DNA from: Pseudomonas monsensis
GTDB taxonomy: Bacteria; Pseudomonadota; Gammaproteobacteria; Pseudomonadales; Pseudomonadaceae
Length of the DNA stretch: 64,000 nt
Assembly (NCBI RefSeq): GCF_014268495.2
Contig: NZ_CP077087.1
Coordinates: 3,103,501-3,167,500 of the forward strand
Reading direction: 5' to 3'
The notes below the pieces were generated by a model that was not told where the DNA came from, searched no databases, and worked only from the letters and a program-made list of their open reading frames with translations. Shown here one piece after another: positions 1-7,984 of this stretch (position 1 is the stretch's first letter; every line of letters begins with the position of its first letter). Made by a program: the position numbers and the translations under genes.

Positions 1-249
1 GGGAAACCATTCGGCGCTGGGCATTTGCCGGCCTTCATGTAAAACCGCATCAGGCTGGGTGTGGAAACGAACATCGAAGAAGTCGACGATGGCCTGCCAG
101 AAGTCGGCACGCTGCTCGATGCTCCACTGGTGCAGGGCAGGGTAGTCGTCGAGGTGCAGGTGGTGACGCTGATTGAGTGCCCGCCGGAATCTATCCATGC
201 GGGACTCGGCGATACGCTTGGCATCGGCTTGCCAGAGGATGTCGGACAT
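1..249 (-). CDS. aacS: acetoacetyl-CoA ligase (acetoacetate--CoA ligase), N-terminal 83 residues, cut by window edge
   Basis: The reading frame opens with ATG at 249 and runs without a stop off the left end. The 83 residues include MSDILWQADAKRIAESRMD and the stretch HLDDYPALHQWSIEQRADFW, as in the N-terminal domain of the AMP-forming acetoacetate--CoA ligases, which make acetoacetyl-CoA from acetoacetate, ATP and CoA in the cytoplasm. It is the last visible gene of a leftward group after a permease and 3-hydroxybutyrate dehydrogenase. This order gives uptake, oxidation to acetoacetate, then activation. The adenylation motifs lie outside the window, so the call rests on the N-terminus and the context. 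Confidence 0.85.
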   Translation of the reverse strand, partial: MSDILWQADAKRIAESRMDRFRRALNQRHHLHLDDYPALHQWSIEQRADFWQAIVDFFDVRFHTQPDAVLHEGRQMPSAEWFP

Positions 250-345
250 TGTTTGCCTCTTTTTATCGGGTTCATACACGCAGTTGTGACCGTGGGTAAC
301 CTGTGGCCAGGAAGCAAGCGCCCTGGCCACATCGTTCTGTGGAGG

Positions 346-1119
346 TTATTGCGCCAACCACCCACCATCAATATTCCACGCCGCCCCGCGCACCTGGCTA
401 CCGGCCTCACTGCACAAAAACAACACCAGCTCGCCCAGATGCTGCGGCGTGACGAACTCCAGCGACGGTTGCTTCTCGGCCAGCAAATCATGCTGCGCCT
501 GCTGCGGATCGACGCCTTTGACCGCACGGTCGTCGATCTGCTTCTGCACCAGCGGCGTCAACACCCAGCCCGGGCAGATCGCGTTACAGGTGACGTTGCT
601 GGTCGCGGTTTCCAGGCCGACCACTTTGGTCAGGCCGATCACCCCGTGCTTGGCGGCGACGTAAGCCGCCTTGCCGGTCGAACCGACCTGACCGTGCACG
701 GAGGCAATATTGATGATCCGTCCCCATCCTTTGGCGCGCATGCCCGGCAGGCTCAGGCGGGTGCTGTGGAACACCGAAGACAGGTTGATCGCAATGATCG
801 AATCCCAGCGTTCCACCGGAAACTCCTCGACCGCCGCCACATGCTGGATTCCGGCGTTATTGACCAGAATGTCGACGCCACCGAATTCGCGTTCGGCATA
901 GGCGATCATGTCGGCAATCTGTGCCGGGTCACTGACGTCAGCGGGGTGATGGCCGACCTTGGCGCCAAACTGGCCGACTTCGGCGATCACCGTCGAGGCA
1001 TCACCGAAACCGTTGAGAATCAGATTGGCGCCGGCTTTGGCCAGGCTCAGCGCGATGCCCAGGCCAATGCCGCTGGTGGAACCGGTTACCAGTGCGGTCT
1101 TGCCGGAAAGAGTCGTCAT
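346..1119 (-). CDS. bdhA: D-3-hydroxybutyrate dehydrogenase (SDR family)
   Basis: This 257-residue classical short-chain dehydrogenase oxidises D-3-hydroxybutyrate to acetoacetate with NAD. The cofactor motif TGSTSGIG lies near residue 12, NNAG near 88, the catalytic Ser in the INIASVHG region near 138, and the YxxxK pair in AAYVAAKHG near 151. The C-terminus with the WNIDGGW motif is typical of the family. I start at the ATG at 1119, which has GAGG six bases upstream; an ATG five codons earlier would bury that site. It lies 7 bp after the permease stop and is followed by the acetoacetyl-CoA ligase gene, so it sits in a ketone-body operon. Confidence 0.92.
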   Translation of the reverse strand: MTTLSGKTALVTGSTSGIGLGIALSLAKAGANLILNGFGDASTVIAEVGQFGAKVGHHPADVSDPAQIADMIAYAEREFGGVDILVNNAGIQHVAAVEEFPVERWDSIIAINLSSVFHSTRLSLPGMRAKGWGRIINIASVHGQVGSTGKAAYVAAKHGVIGLTKVVGLETATSNVTCNAICPGWVLTPLVQKQIDDRAVKGVDPQQAQHDLLAEKQPSLEFVTPQHLGELVLFLCSEAGSQVRGAAWNIDGGWLAQ

Positions 1120-1126
1120 GAATACC

Positions 1127-2518
1127 TCACACAATGCCAGTGGCGTAGAAAGTACCGATCACTACGAAAACCGCCAGGGTCTTGATCAGCGTAATACAGA
1201 AAATGTCTTTATAGGCTTCGCGGTGAGTCAGGCCGGTCACCGCCAGCAAGGTGATGACGGCACCGTTGTGCGGCAGCGTGTCCATGCCGCCACTGGCCAT
1301 GGCGGCCACGCGGTGCAGCACTTCCAGCGGAATATTCGCCGCATGGGCCGCGGCGATGAATTGCTCGGACATCGCCGCCAGGGCAATGCTCATCCCACCC
1401 GACGCCGAACCGGTGATGCCCGCCAGCAGCGTGACGGTGATCGCCTCGTTGACCAGCGGATTGGGGATTTGCTTGAGCCAGTCGGCCAGCACCAGAAACC
1501 CCGGCAGCGAGGCGATCACCGCGCCAAAACCGTACTCGGAAGCGGTGTTCATCGCTGCCAGCAGCGCACCGCTGACCGCGCTTTTGCTGCCCTCGGCCAG
1601 TTTGCTGCGAATGGCTTTGAAGCCGAACGCCAGCACCATGAGGATGCCGACCAGCAACGCCGCCTGTACCGCCCAGATCGCCGTCAGTTTGGCGATTTCG
1701 GTGGTCACTGGCGTGGCCATGCCCGGCAGCGCGAGGCTGTGGGTCTTGCCGTACCACTGGGGAATCCACTGAGTGAACAACAGATTCATGATGCCCACCG
1801 CCAGCAGCGGCGACAGCGCGATCCACGGGTTCGGCAGTTTGAGGTCTTCGGCAGTTTCTGGCTCATTGCGCAGCTCGGTGCCATAGCCTTCGCCGGCGCG
1901 CTGGGCCTTGTTGCGCTGACGCTGGAGGAACAGCATGCCGGCGCAGAACACGAAAATCGTGCCAATCACGCCCAGCCACGGCGCCGCCCACGCAGTGGTG
2001 TTGAAGAAGGTGCTGGGGATGATGTTCTGGATCTGCGGGGTGCCGGGCAGGGCGTCCATGGTGAACGAAAACGCACCGAGGGCGATGGTCGCCGGGATCA
2101 GCCGTTTGGGAATGTTGCTCTGGCGGAACATCTCGGCGGCAAACGGATACACCGCAAACACCACCACGAACAGCGACACACCGCCGTAGGTGAGCAGGGC
2201 GCAGACCAGCACGATCACCAGCATGGCCTGGCGGGTGCCCAGCAGACGAATCGCCGCGGCGACAATCGAGCGCGAAAAGCCCGACAGTTCGATCAGCTTG
2301 CCGAACACGGCACCGAGCAGGAAGACCGGGAAGTAGAGTTTGATGAACCCGACCATTTTCTCCATGAACACCCCGGTGAATGCAGGGGCGACGGCAGAAG
2401 GGTCGGTGAGCAGGACAGCGCCGAGGGCGGCGATCGGAGCAAACAGGATAACGCTGTAGCCACGGTAGGCGGCTAGCATCAGCAGCGCGAGGGCGGCCAA
2501 GGCAATGATCACACTCAT
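1127..2518 (-). CDS. GntP-family permease, probable D-3-hydroxybutyrate transporter
   Basis: A 463-residue inner-membrane protein with about twelve hydrophobic segments. GntP-family features are the N-terminal LAALALLMLAAYRGYSVILF helix, the GVSLFVVVFAVYP segment, and the DALPGTPQIQNIIP and GGMDTLPHNGAVITLL loops. It is the first gene of the operon with 3-hydroxybutyrate dehydrogenase and acetoacetyl-CoA ligase. In P. aeruginosa the equivalent of this gene (PA2004) lies beside bdhA (PA2003) and the sigma-54 regulator gene (PA2005), so hydroxybutyrate is the likely substrate. Gluconate or a related hydroxy acid cannot be excluded from sequence. Transcription probably starts at the sigma-54 promoter at 2577-2591. 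Confidence 0.85.
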   Translation of the reverse strand: MSVIIALAALALLMLAAYRGYSVILFAPIAALGAVLLTDPSAVAPAFTGVFMEKMVGFIKLYFPVFLLGAVFGKLIELSGFSRSIVAAAIRLLGTRQAMLVIVLVCALLTYGGVSLFVVVFAVYPFAAEMFRQSNIPKRLIPATIALGAFSFTMDALPGTPQIQNIIPSTFFNTTAWAAPWLGVIGTIFVFCAGMLFLQRQRNKAQRAGEGYGTELRNEPETAEDLKLPNPWIALSPLLAVGIMNLLFTQWIPQWYGKTHSLALPGMATPVTTEIAKLTAIWAVQAALLVGILMVLAFGFKAIRSKLAEGSKSAVSGALLAAMNTASEYGFGAVIASLPGFLVLADWLKQIPNPLVNEAITVTLLAGITGSASGGMSIALAAMSEQFIAAAHAANIPLEVLHRVAAMASGGMDTLPHNGAVITLLAVTGLTHREAYKDIFCITLIKTLAVFVVIGTFYATGIV

Positions 2519-2576
2519 GGTGTGTCTCTCCAGAATTGTTATTTTTGTGGGTAAAACCGGTGTGGGAGAGGTATTA

Positions 2577-2591
2577 GCGAGATTTGTGCCA
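2577..2591 (-). promoter_or_regulatory. sigma-54 (RpoN) promoter of the hydroxybutyrate operon
   Basis: On the minus strand the bases TGGCACAAATCTCGC give the -24 GG and -12 GC exactly ten bases apart, close to the TGGCACG-N4-TTGC consensus. It lies about 60 bp upstream of the permease start. The enhancer-binding-protein gene lies directly upstream, and two matched palindromes sit about 80 and 215 bp further up. Confidence 0.75.
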
Positions 2592-2654
2592 CATGCACAA
2601 GTCTTTGAAATTTAAGGGTTTTATGGATTTTAATTTGCAAAGAATCGCAGGTTT

Positions 2655-2670
2655 GTCTCTTTTTTGAGAT
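2655..2670. promoter_or_regulatory. probable activator binding site (upstream activating sequence 1)
   Basis: The 16 bases GTCTCTTTTTTGAGAT form an inverted repeat GTCTC-N6-GAGAT. They match the second site at 2790-2805 at 14 of 16 positions. The spacing upstream of the sigma-54 promoter suits a site for an enhancer-binding protein. Confidence 0.55.
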
Positions 2671-2690
2671 TTATGCTGGAAGTGATGACG

Positions 2691-2759
2691 CCTTCGCGAG
2701 CAAGTCCGCGCCTACATCTGCAATGTATTCCACTGTGGGAGCGGGCCTGTTCGCGAAGC
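2691..2759. repeat. REP-type inverted pair (REPIN-like)
   Basis: Two Pseudomonas REP-like ends, CTTCGCGAGCAAG and GGGAGCGGGCCTGTTCGCGAAG, face each other over about 70 bp in the spacer between the operon promoter and the regulator gene. Such elements are usually extragenic and scattered in fluorescent pseudomonads. Confidence 0.6.
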
Positions 2760-2789
2760 TTCTGCTCATTTCTATTAATGGAGATTAAA

Positions 2790-2805
2790 GTCTCTTTATT
2801 GAGAC
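2790..2805. promoter_or_regulatory. probable activator binding site (upstream activating sequence 2)
   Basis: The bases GTCTCTTTATTGAGAC are a perfect palindrome with five-base arms (six with the flanking A and T) around a six-base spacer. The site overlaps the stop codon of the regulator gene. It is the better of two matching sites upstream of the sigma-54 promoter. Confidence 0.55.
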
Positions 2806-4211
2806 TGGGCGATGCCCAAGGCCAGCATCTTCTTGTACAACGTCGACCGCCCCAGCCCCAGACGAGCTGCCGCCTCTGGCACATTACCCGCACATTGCGC
2901 GAGGGCCGACTCGATCAGTTGCCGGTCAAACCGCTGGCGCGCCTGGGCGAATGTCTCGTCGGCCAAGGGCTCCAGCGCGGGCGCCGCGGGGCGTTCAACC
3001 GGGGTAAATGTGCCTATGGAGCCGCGAATATCTGCTTCGCTGAGGATCAGGTCATCACTGAGCAGTGCCGCCCGCTCCAGCACATTCCGCAACTCTCGGA
3101 TGTTCCCCGGCCACGCATGCTGGCTCAGCAGATCCAGCGCCGTGCGGCTCAGTTCATGCTGACTGCGCAGCTCTTCGAGGATCGCTTCGCTGAGTGCTGG
3201 CAGATCGTCGAGGCGTTCGCGCAACGGCGGCACGATGATCGGCAGCACATTGAGCCGGTAGTACAAGTCAGCGCGGAATTCACCGCGCTTGATCGCCGTT
3301 TGCAGGTCGGTCGAGGTCGCGGCGATCACCCGCACGTCACTCTGGATGACCTCGTTGGAGCCCACCGGCTCGAATTCCTTTTCCTGCAGCACCCGCAGCA
3401 ATTTGCTTTGCAGCGGCAATGGCATGTCGCCGATCTCGTCGAGAAACAACGTGCCGCCCTGCGCGATCTGCAACTTGCCGGTGCGGCCCTTGCGGTCAGC
3501 GCCAGTGAAGGCGCCCGGAGCCGTGCCGAAGAACTCGGCCTCCAGCAATGTTTCGGGAATCGCCGCGCTGTTGATGCTGACAAAGGCTTTGTGCGCTCGC
3601 GGCGAAGCACTGTGAATCGCCTGCGCCAGCAATTCCTTGCCGGTGCCGGTTTCGCCCAGCAGCAACACCGGCGACTCGGTGCTGGCACTGCGGCGGGCGC
3701 GGCGTTTGACTTCAAGGCTGGCGGCGCTGGTGCCGATGAAATGTGCGAAGTTGTATTTGGTCTGCCGCGCGCGCAGCAGCGAGCGGGTCGAAGCCAGTTC
3801 CTCCTGCATGCTCAAGTAGCGCTTGAGCATCGGCGACAGCGTGCGCAGTTCATCGAACAGGGCAAAACCGATCGCGCCGATTACCGTGCCGACATCGTCG
3901 TGGATCGGCAGGCGCATCACCACCAGCGGCTCTTTCGGGGTGTCTTGCATGTCCAGCAGAATCGGCCGCCCGGTACGCACCACCTCACGCAACAGACTGC
4001 CGGGAATCACGCTTTCGCAGGGTTTGCCAATTGCACCTGCGGCCGACTCGAGCCCGAAGCGGCGCGCGTAGCGCTCGTTCATCCAGACAATGTTGGCGTC
4101 GCGATCGACAATCACCGTGCCTTCGCTCGACTGCTCGATGATCTCGAACAGCGAGCGGATTGCCAGGGTGCGAACCCGTTGGTAGTCCTTGAGGCTTTCG
4201 GTGGTGTTCAT
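2796..4211 (-). CDS. hbcR: sigma-54-dependent transcriptional activator of hydroxybutyrate use (HbcR-like)
   Basis: A 471-residue enhancer-binding protein. A PAS-like sensor domain fills about residues 20-130. An AAA+ domain follows with Walker A GETGTGKE, the sigma-54 contact loop GAFTGA, and Walker B GTLFLDEIGD. The end is a Fis-type helix-turn-helix (NVPEAAARLGLGRSTLYKKM). The start is taken at ATG 4211, because the open frame upstream runs through a REP palindrome and has no ribosome site. It lies next to and points towards the operon with a sigma-54 promoter, as P. aeruginosa PA2005 does beside bdhA. The inducer is probably 3-hydroxybutyrate, which is an inference from context. Confidence 0.87.
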   Translation of the reverse strand: MNTTESLKDYQRVRTLAIRSLFEIIEQSSEGTVIVDRDANIVWMNERYARRFGLESAAGAIGKPCESVIPGSLLREVVRTGRPILLDMQDTPKEPLVVMRLPIHDDVGTVIGAIGFALFDELRTLSPMLKRYLSMQEELASTRSLLRARQTKYNFAHFIGTSAASLEVKRRARRSASTESPVLLLGETGTGKELLAQAIHSASPRAHKAFVSINSAAIPETLLEAEFFGTAPGAFTGADRKGRTGKLQIAQGGTLFLDEIGDMPLPLQSKLLRVLQEKEFEPVGSNEVIQSDVRVIAATSTDLQTAIKRGEFRADLYYRLNVLPIIVPPLRERLDDLPALSEAILEELRSQHELSRTALDLLSQHAWPGNIRELRNVLERAALLSDDLILSEADIRGSIGTFTPVERPAAPALEPLADETFAQARQRFDRQLIESALAQCAGNVPEAAARLGLGRSTLYKKMLALGIAQSQ

Positions 4212-4252
4212 GGGTGGTTTGATCCAGATTTTGGGTGGTGTGTGCTGGTCTT

Positions 4253-4276
4253 TTCGCGAGCAGGCTTGCTCGCGAA
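4253..4276. repeat. REP palindrome
   Basis: A perfect palindrome with ten-base arms (TTCGCGAGCA and its complement) around a GGCT loop lies in the spacer between the regulator and the ABC transporter genes. It can form a strong hairpin in either transcript. Confidence 0.65.
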
Positions 4277-4313
4277 GGCCGCGACCCGGTTTCAAGACGA
4301 GCGCCGATTATGC

Positions 4314-5888
4314 CTACCCCGGATGCGCCGCCGCCAACAACTCCTTGGTGTAAGGATGCTGCGGCGAATCGAACACATCGTGACTGGCGCCGCGCTCGAC
4401 CACCTTGCCGTCCTTGATCACGATCATGTCGTGGGCCAGTGCCCGCACCACCGCCAGGTCGTGGCTGATGAACAGGTAGGTCAGGCCGTGCTTTTCCTGA
4501 AGCTGGCGCAGCAGGGCAACCACTTGTTTCTGCACCGTGCGATCCAGCGCCGAAGTCGGCTCATCAAGCAGAATCAGCGCCGGTTTGAGCACCAGTGCCC
4601 GTGCGATTGCAATGCGTTGACGCTGGCCGCCGGAAAACTCGTGGGGGTAACGATGACGACTGGCGGGGTCGAGGCCGACCTCCTTGAGCACGCGAATCAC
4701 TTGCTCATCGCACTCCTGGGCGTTCGATTCGCAGTGTACTTCCAGGCCTTCGCTGATGATCTGCGCCACCGACATGCGCGGACTGAGGCTGCCGAACGGA
4801 TCCTGAAACACCACCTGCATCTGCCGACGCCAGGGACGCAGCTGTTTCTGATTGAGGCCGTCGAGCGCTGCGCCCTGAAAGCGGATGCTGCCTTCGGAAT
4901 CGAGCAGACGCAGGATCGCTTGTCCCAGCGTCGACTTGCCCGAACCGGATTCGCCAACGATACCCAGGGTCTTGCCGCGCTGGATATTCAGGCTGATGCC
5001 ATCCACGGCGCGCAGGTATTGCTTGCGCTGAAACAGGCCGCCACCGACGACAAACTCAACCCGCAGATCATCGACCTCCAGCACATTCTCGCGCTCATCC
5101 CGGGGAAGGGCTTCACCTTCGGGTTCAGCGTTGAGCAGCACGCAGCTGTAAGGGTGCTTCGGTTCGCTGAACAGCGTTTCACAGGGCGCCTGTTCGACGA
5201 TTTCTCCAGCCTTCATCACACAGACACGCTGGGCAATGCTGCGCACCAGATTGAGGTCGTGACTGATCAGCAGCAGCGACATGCCGAGGCGTTGTTGCAG
5301 GGACTTGAGCAGCAGCAGAATCTTGCGCTGTACGGTGACATCGAGGGCAGTGGTCGGCTCATCGGCAATCAACAATTCCGGTTCGCAAGCCAGGGCCATG
5401 GCGATCATGACCCGCTGTCGTTGTCCACCGGACAATTGGTGCGGGTAGGCCTTGAGCCGTTCTTTGGGTTTCTGGATGCCGACCAGTTCGAGCAGTTCGA
5501 GGATGCGCTGTTGCGCCGCTTTTCCACCGAGGCCGCGGTGCAGCAGCAAGGTTTCGCCGATCTGCTTTTCGATGGTGTGCAGCGGATTGAGCGAGGTCAT
5601 CGGCTCCTGAAAGATCATCGCGATGCGGTTGCCGCGCAGCTCACGCAAGACCTTGGGGTCCGCACTGACCAGCTCCTGACCGCGATAGCGAATGCTGCCA
5701 GTGGTTTGCGCTTCGGTGTCTGCCAGCAATTGCAGAATCGAGTGGGCCGTCACCGACTTGCCCGAACCGGACTCGCCAACCAGCGCCAGACACTCACCGG
5801 GGCGAATGTCCAGGCACAGGTCGCGCACCACGTTCTGGCCATGGAAAGCGACATTGAGGTTACGGATTTCAATCAGATTGTCAGACAT
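4314..5888 (-). CDS. yejF: ABC transporter, fused double ATP-binding protein (YejF-like)
   Basis: A 524-residue protein with two complete ABC ATPase domains in tandem (about 1-265 and 275-524). Each has Walker A (GESGSGKS twice), a signature motif (LSGGQRQRV and FSGGQRQRI) and Walker B (LLIADEPTTALD and LILLDEPTSALD). It powers the YejABEF-type importer for peptides or microcin C-like compounds at the inner membrane. The ATG at 5888 is chosen; an in-frame GTG lies two codons upstream. It is the last gene of a tight four-gene operon. Confidence 0.92.
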   Translation of the reverse strand: MSDNLIEIRNLNVAFHGQNVVRDLCLDIRPGECLALVGESGSGKSVTAHSILQLLADTEAQTTGSIRYRGQELVSADPKVLRELRGNRIAMIFQEPMTSLNPLHTIEKQIGETLLLHRGLGGKAAQQRILELLELVGIQKPKERLKAYPHQLSGGQRQRVMIAMALACEPELLIADEPTTALDVTVQRKILLLLKSLQQRLGMSLLLISHDLNLVRSIAQRVCVMKAGEIVEQAPCETLFSEPKHPYSCVLLNAEPEGEALPRDERENVLEVDDLRVEFVVGGGLFQRKQYLRAVDGISLNIQRGKTLGIVGESGSGKSTLGQAILRLLDSEGSIRFQGAALDGLNQKQLRPWRRQMQVVFQDPFGSLSPRMSVAQIISEGLEVHCESNAQECDEQVIRVLKEVGLDPASRHRYPHEFSGGQRQRIAIARALVLKPALILLDEPTSALDRTVQKQVVALLRQLQEKHGLTYLFISHDLAVVRALAHDMIVIKDGKVVERGASHDVFDSPQHPYTKELLAAAHPG

Positions 5889-5897
5889 GGCCACGCT

Positions 5898-6920
5898 TCA
5901 GGATCGAGGGTCGAACGCGTCGCGTAACGCTTCGCCGATGAACACCAATAAAGAAAGGATCAGCGCCAGGGTGAAAAACGCTGTCAGCCCAAGCCACGGT
6001 GCCTGCAGGTTCTGTTTGCCCTGACCGATCAGTTCGCCCAGCGAGGCGCTGCCGGCGGGCATGCCGAAGCCGAGAAAGTCCAGTGCGGTGAGGGTGGAAA
6101 TCGCCCCGGTCAGAATGAACGGCAAGTAACTCAACGTCGCGTTCATGGCGTTGGGCAGGATGTGCCGGACGATCACCTTGCGATCGGTCAGGCCCAGCGC
6201 CCGCGCAGCCTTGACGTATTCCAGGTTGCGCCCGCGCAGGAACTCCGCACGAACCACGTCCACCAGTGCCAGCCACGAAAACAGCGCCATGATCCCCAGC
6301 AACCACCAGAAGTTAGGTTCGACAAAACCTGAGAGGATGATCAGCAGGTACAGCACCGGTAACCCCGACCAGACTTCAAGCAAGCGCTGCCCGAGCAGGT
6401 CGACCCAGCCGCCGTAATAACCTTGCAAGGCACCGGCAGCGATGCCGATCAGGGCGCTGACAAAGGTCAGCATCAACGCGAAGAGAATCGACACCCGGGC
6501 GCCGAAAATCACCCGCGCGAGGACATCCCGCGCCTGATCGTCGGTGCCCAGCCAGTTGACCGATGTCGGCGGGCTCGGCGCCGGTTTATTGAGGTCATAG
6601 TTCGGCGTGTCGTCGCTGAACGGAATCGGCGGGAACAGCAACCAGCCACCGTCCTTGCGAATCAGGTTCTGCACATAGTCGCTGCGGTAGTCGGCCTGAA
6701 ACGGCAGTTGCCCGCCGAACTCCTGTTCGGTGTGGCGTTTGAATACCGGGAAGTACCACTGGCCCTGATAACTGACCACCAGCGGCTTGTCGTTGGCGAT
6801 CAGCTCGCCGCCGAGGGTCAGCAGGAACAAACCGATGAACAGCCATAACGACCACCAGCCCCGGCGGTTTTTCTTGAATCGCTCGAAACGGCGACGGCCC
6901 AATGGCGAGAGCTTGAGCAT
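5898..6920 (-). CDS. yejE: ABC transporter permease (YejE-like)
   Basis: A 340-residue inner-membrane permease of the dipeptide/oligopeptide family. It has an N-terminal helix (WWSLWLFIGLFLLTLGGEL), a periplasmic stretch, then five hydrophobic segments with the EAA-type loop around EYVKAARALGLTDRKVI. The ATG at 6920 overlaps the stop of the preceding permease by one base (TGATG). This overlap supports translational coupling and rules out the longer open frame upstream. It pairs with YejB as the membrane channel. Confidence 0.92.
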   Translation of the reverse strand: MLKLSPLGRRRFERFKKNRRGWWSLWLFIGLFLLTLGGELIANDKPLVVSYQGQWYFPVFKRHTEQEFGGQLPFQADYRSDYVQNLIRKDGGWLLFPPIPFSDDTPNYDLNKPAPSPPTSVNWLGTDDQARDVLARVIFGARVSILFALMLTFVSALIGIAAGALQGYYGGWVDLLGQRLLEVWSGLPVLYLLIILSGFVEPNFWWLLGIMALFSWLALVDVVRAEFLRGRNLEYVKAARALGLTDRKVIVRHILPNAMNATLSYLPFILTGAISTLTALDFLGFGMPAGSASLGELIGQGKQNLQAPWLGLTAFFTLALILSLLVFIGEALRDAFDPRS

Positions 6921-7984
6921 CAGGCGTTCCTCGCGGCGAAGTCGATGCGCGGATCGACAAGGGTGTAGCACAAGTCGCCGATCAGTTTTATCAGCAGGCC
7001 GAACAGGGTGAAGATGAACAGCGAGCCGAACACCACTGGATAGTCCCGCGAGACGGCCGCTTCGTAGCTCATGCGACCGAGGCCATCGAGGGAGAAAATC
7101 ACTTCAATCAGCAACGAGCCGGCGAAAAACACGCTGATAAAGGCCTGGGGAATGCCCGACACCACCAGCAACATCGCATTGCGGAACACGTGGCCGTAAA
7201 GCACCCGACGTTCGCTCAAGCCCTTGGCCCGTGCGGTCACCACGTATTGGCGGGTGATTTCATTGAGAAACGAGTTTTTCGTCAGAATCGTCAGGGTGGC
7301 GAAACCGCCGATCACCAGCGCCGTGACTGGCAACACCAGGTGCCAGAAGTAATCGGCGATCTTGCCGAGGGTCGACAGTGATTCGAAGTTGTCCGAGACC
7401 AGGCCGCGTACCGGGAACCAGTTCAGCGAAGTGCCGCCGGCAAACACCACGATCAGGAACATCGCAAACAGGAACGCCGGCATTGCGTAGCCGATGATGA
7501 TCGCGGTGCTGCTCCAGATATCGAAATGGCTGCCGTGATGCACGGCTTTGCGGATGCCCAGCGGGATCGAGACCAGGTAGGTAATCAGCGTCGCCCATAA
7601 TCCGAGAGAAATGGTGACCGGCATTTTTTCCAGGATCAGGTCCGTCACCGTGGCACCGCGAAAGAAGCTCTTGCCGAAATCCAGTCGGGCGTAATTCTTG
7701 AGCATCAGCCACAGGCGTTCATGGGCTGGCTTGTCGAAGCCGTACTGTTTTTCGATGTCTTTGATCAATTGCGGGTCCAGGCCCCGGCTCGCGCGCGAGG
7801 TGCCGCTCATGGTTTCACCCGAACCGCCGCCGACGTTGCCGCCACCACCGATGCCTTGCAGATGGGCGATCGCCTGTTCCACCGGACCGCCGGGCGCGGC
7901 CTGAATGATGACGAAATTGACCAGCAGAATGATCACCAGCGTCGGAATGATCAGCAGCAGGCGCCGCAGTATGTAACCCCACAT
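6920..7984 (-). CDS. yejB: ABC transporter permease (YejB-like)
   Basis: A 354-residue permease beginning MWGYILRRLLLIIPTLVII, typical of the DppB/YejB group, with about six hydrophobic segments and the permease loop QYVVTARAKGLSERRVL. An insert rich in Gly and Ser near residue 55 (GGGGNVGGGSGE) is usual for YejB proteins. The ATG at 7984 overlaps the YejA stop by one base. A longer frame starting upstream reads into the yejA gene and is not used. Confidence 0.92.
   Translation of the reverse strand: MWGYILRRLLLIIPTLVIILLVNFVIIQAAPGGPVEQAIAHLQGIGGGGNVGGGSGETMSGTSRASRGLDPQLIKDIEKQYGFDKPAHERLWLMLKNYARLDFGKSFFRGATVTDLILEKMPVTISLGLWATLITYLVSIPLGIRKAVHHGSHFDIWSSTAIIIGYAMPAFLFAMFLIVVFAGGTSLNWFPVRGLVSDNFESLSTLGKIADYFWHLVLPVTALVIGGFATLTILTKNSFLNEITRQYVVTARAKGLSERRVLYGHVFRNAMLLVVSGIPQAFISVFFAGSLLIEVIFSLDGLGRMSYEAAVSRDYPVVFGSLFIFTLFGLLIKLIGDLCYTLVDPRIDFAARNA

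Noticed and set aside
959..2476. Open frame of 505 codons on the plus strand
   Set aside because: Antisense of the GntP permease gene; low-complexity Arg/Gln/His composition.
2691..2759. Integron or IS end in the promoter spacer
   Set aside because: The sequence is the common REP-type palindrome of fluorescent pseudomonads; no transposase or target duplication is visible.
2664..5927. Open frame of 1087 codons on the plus strand opposite the regulator and ATPase genes
   Set aside because: It is the antisense shadow of two well-conserved genes in high-GC DNA; its translation is rich in Arg, Gln and His and shows no domain.
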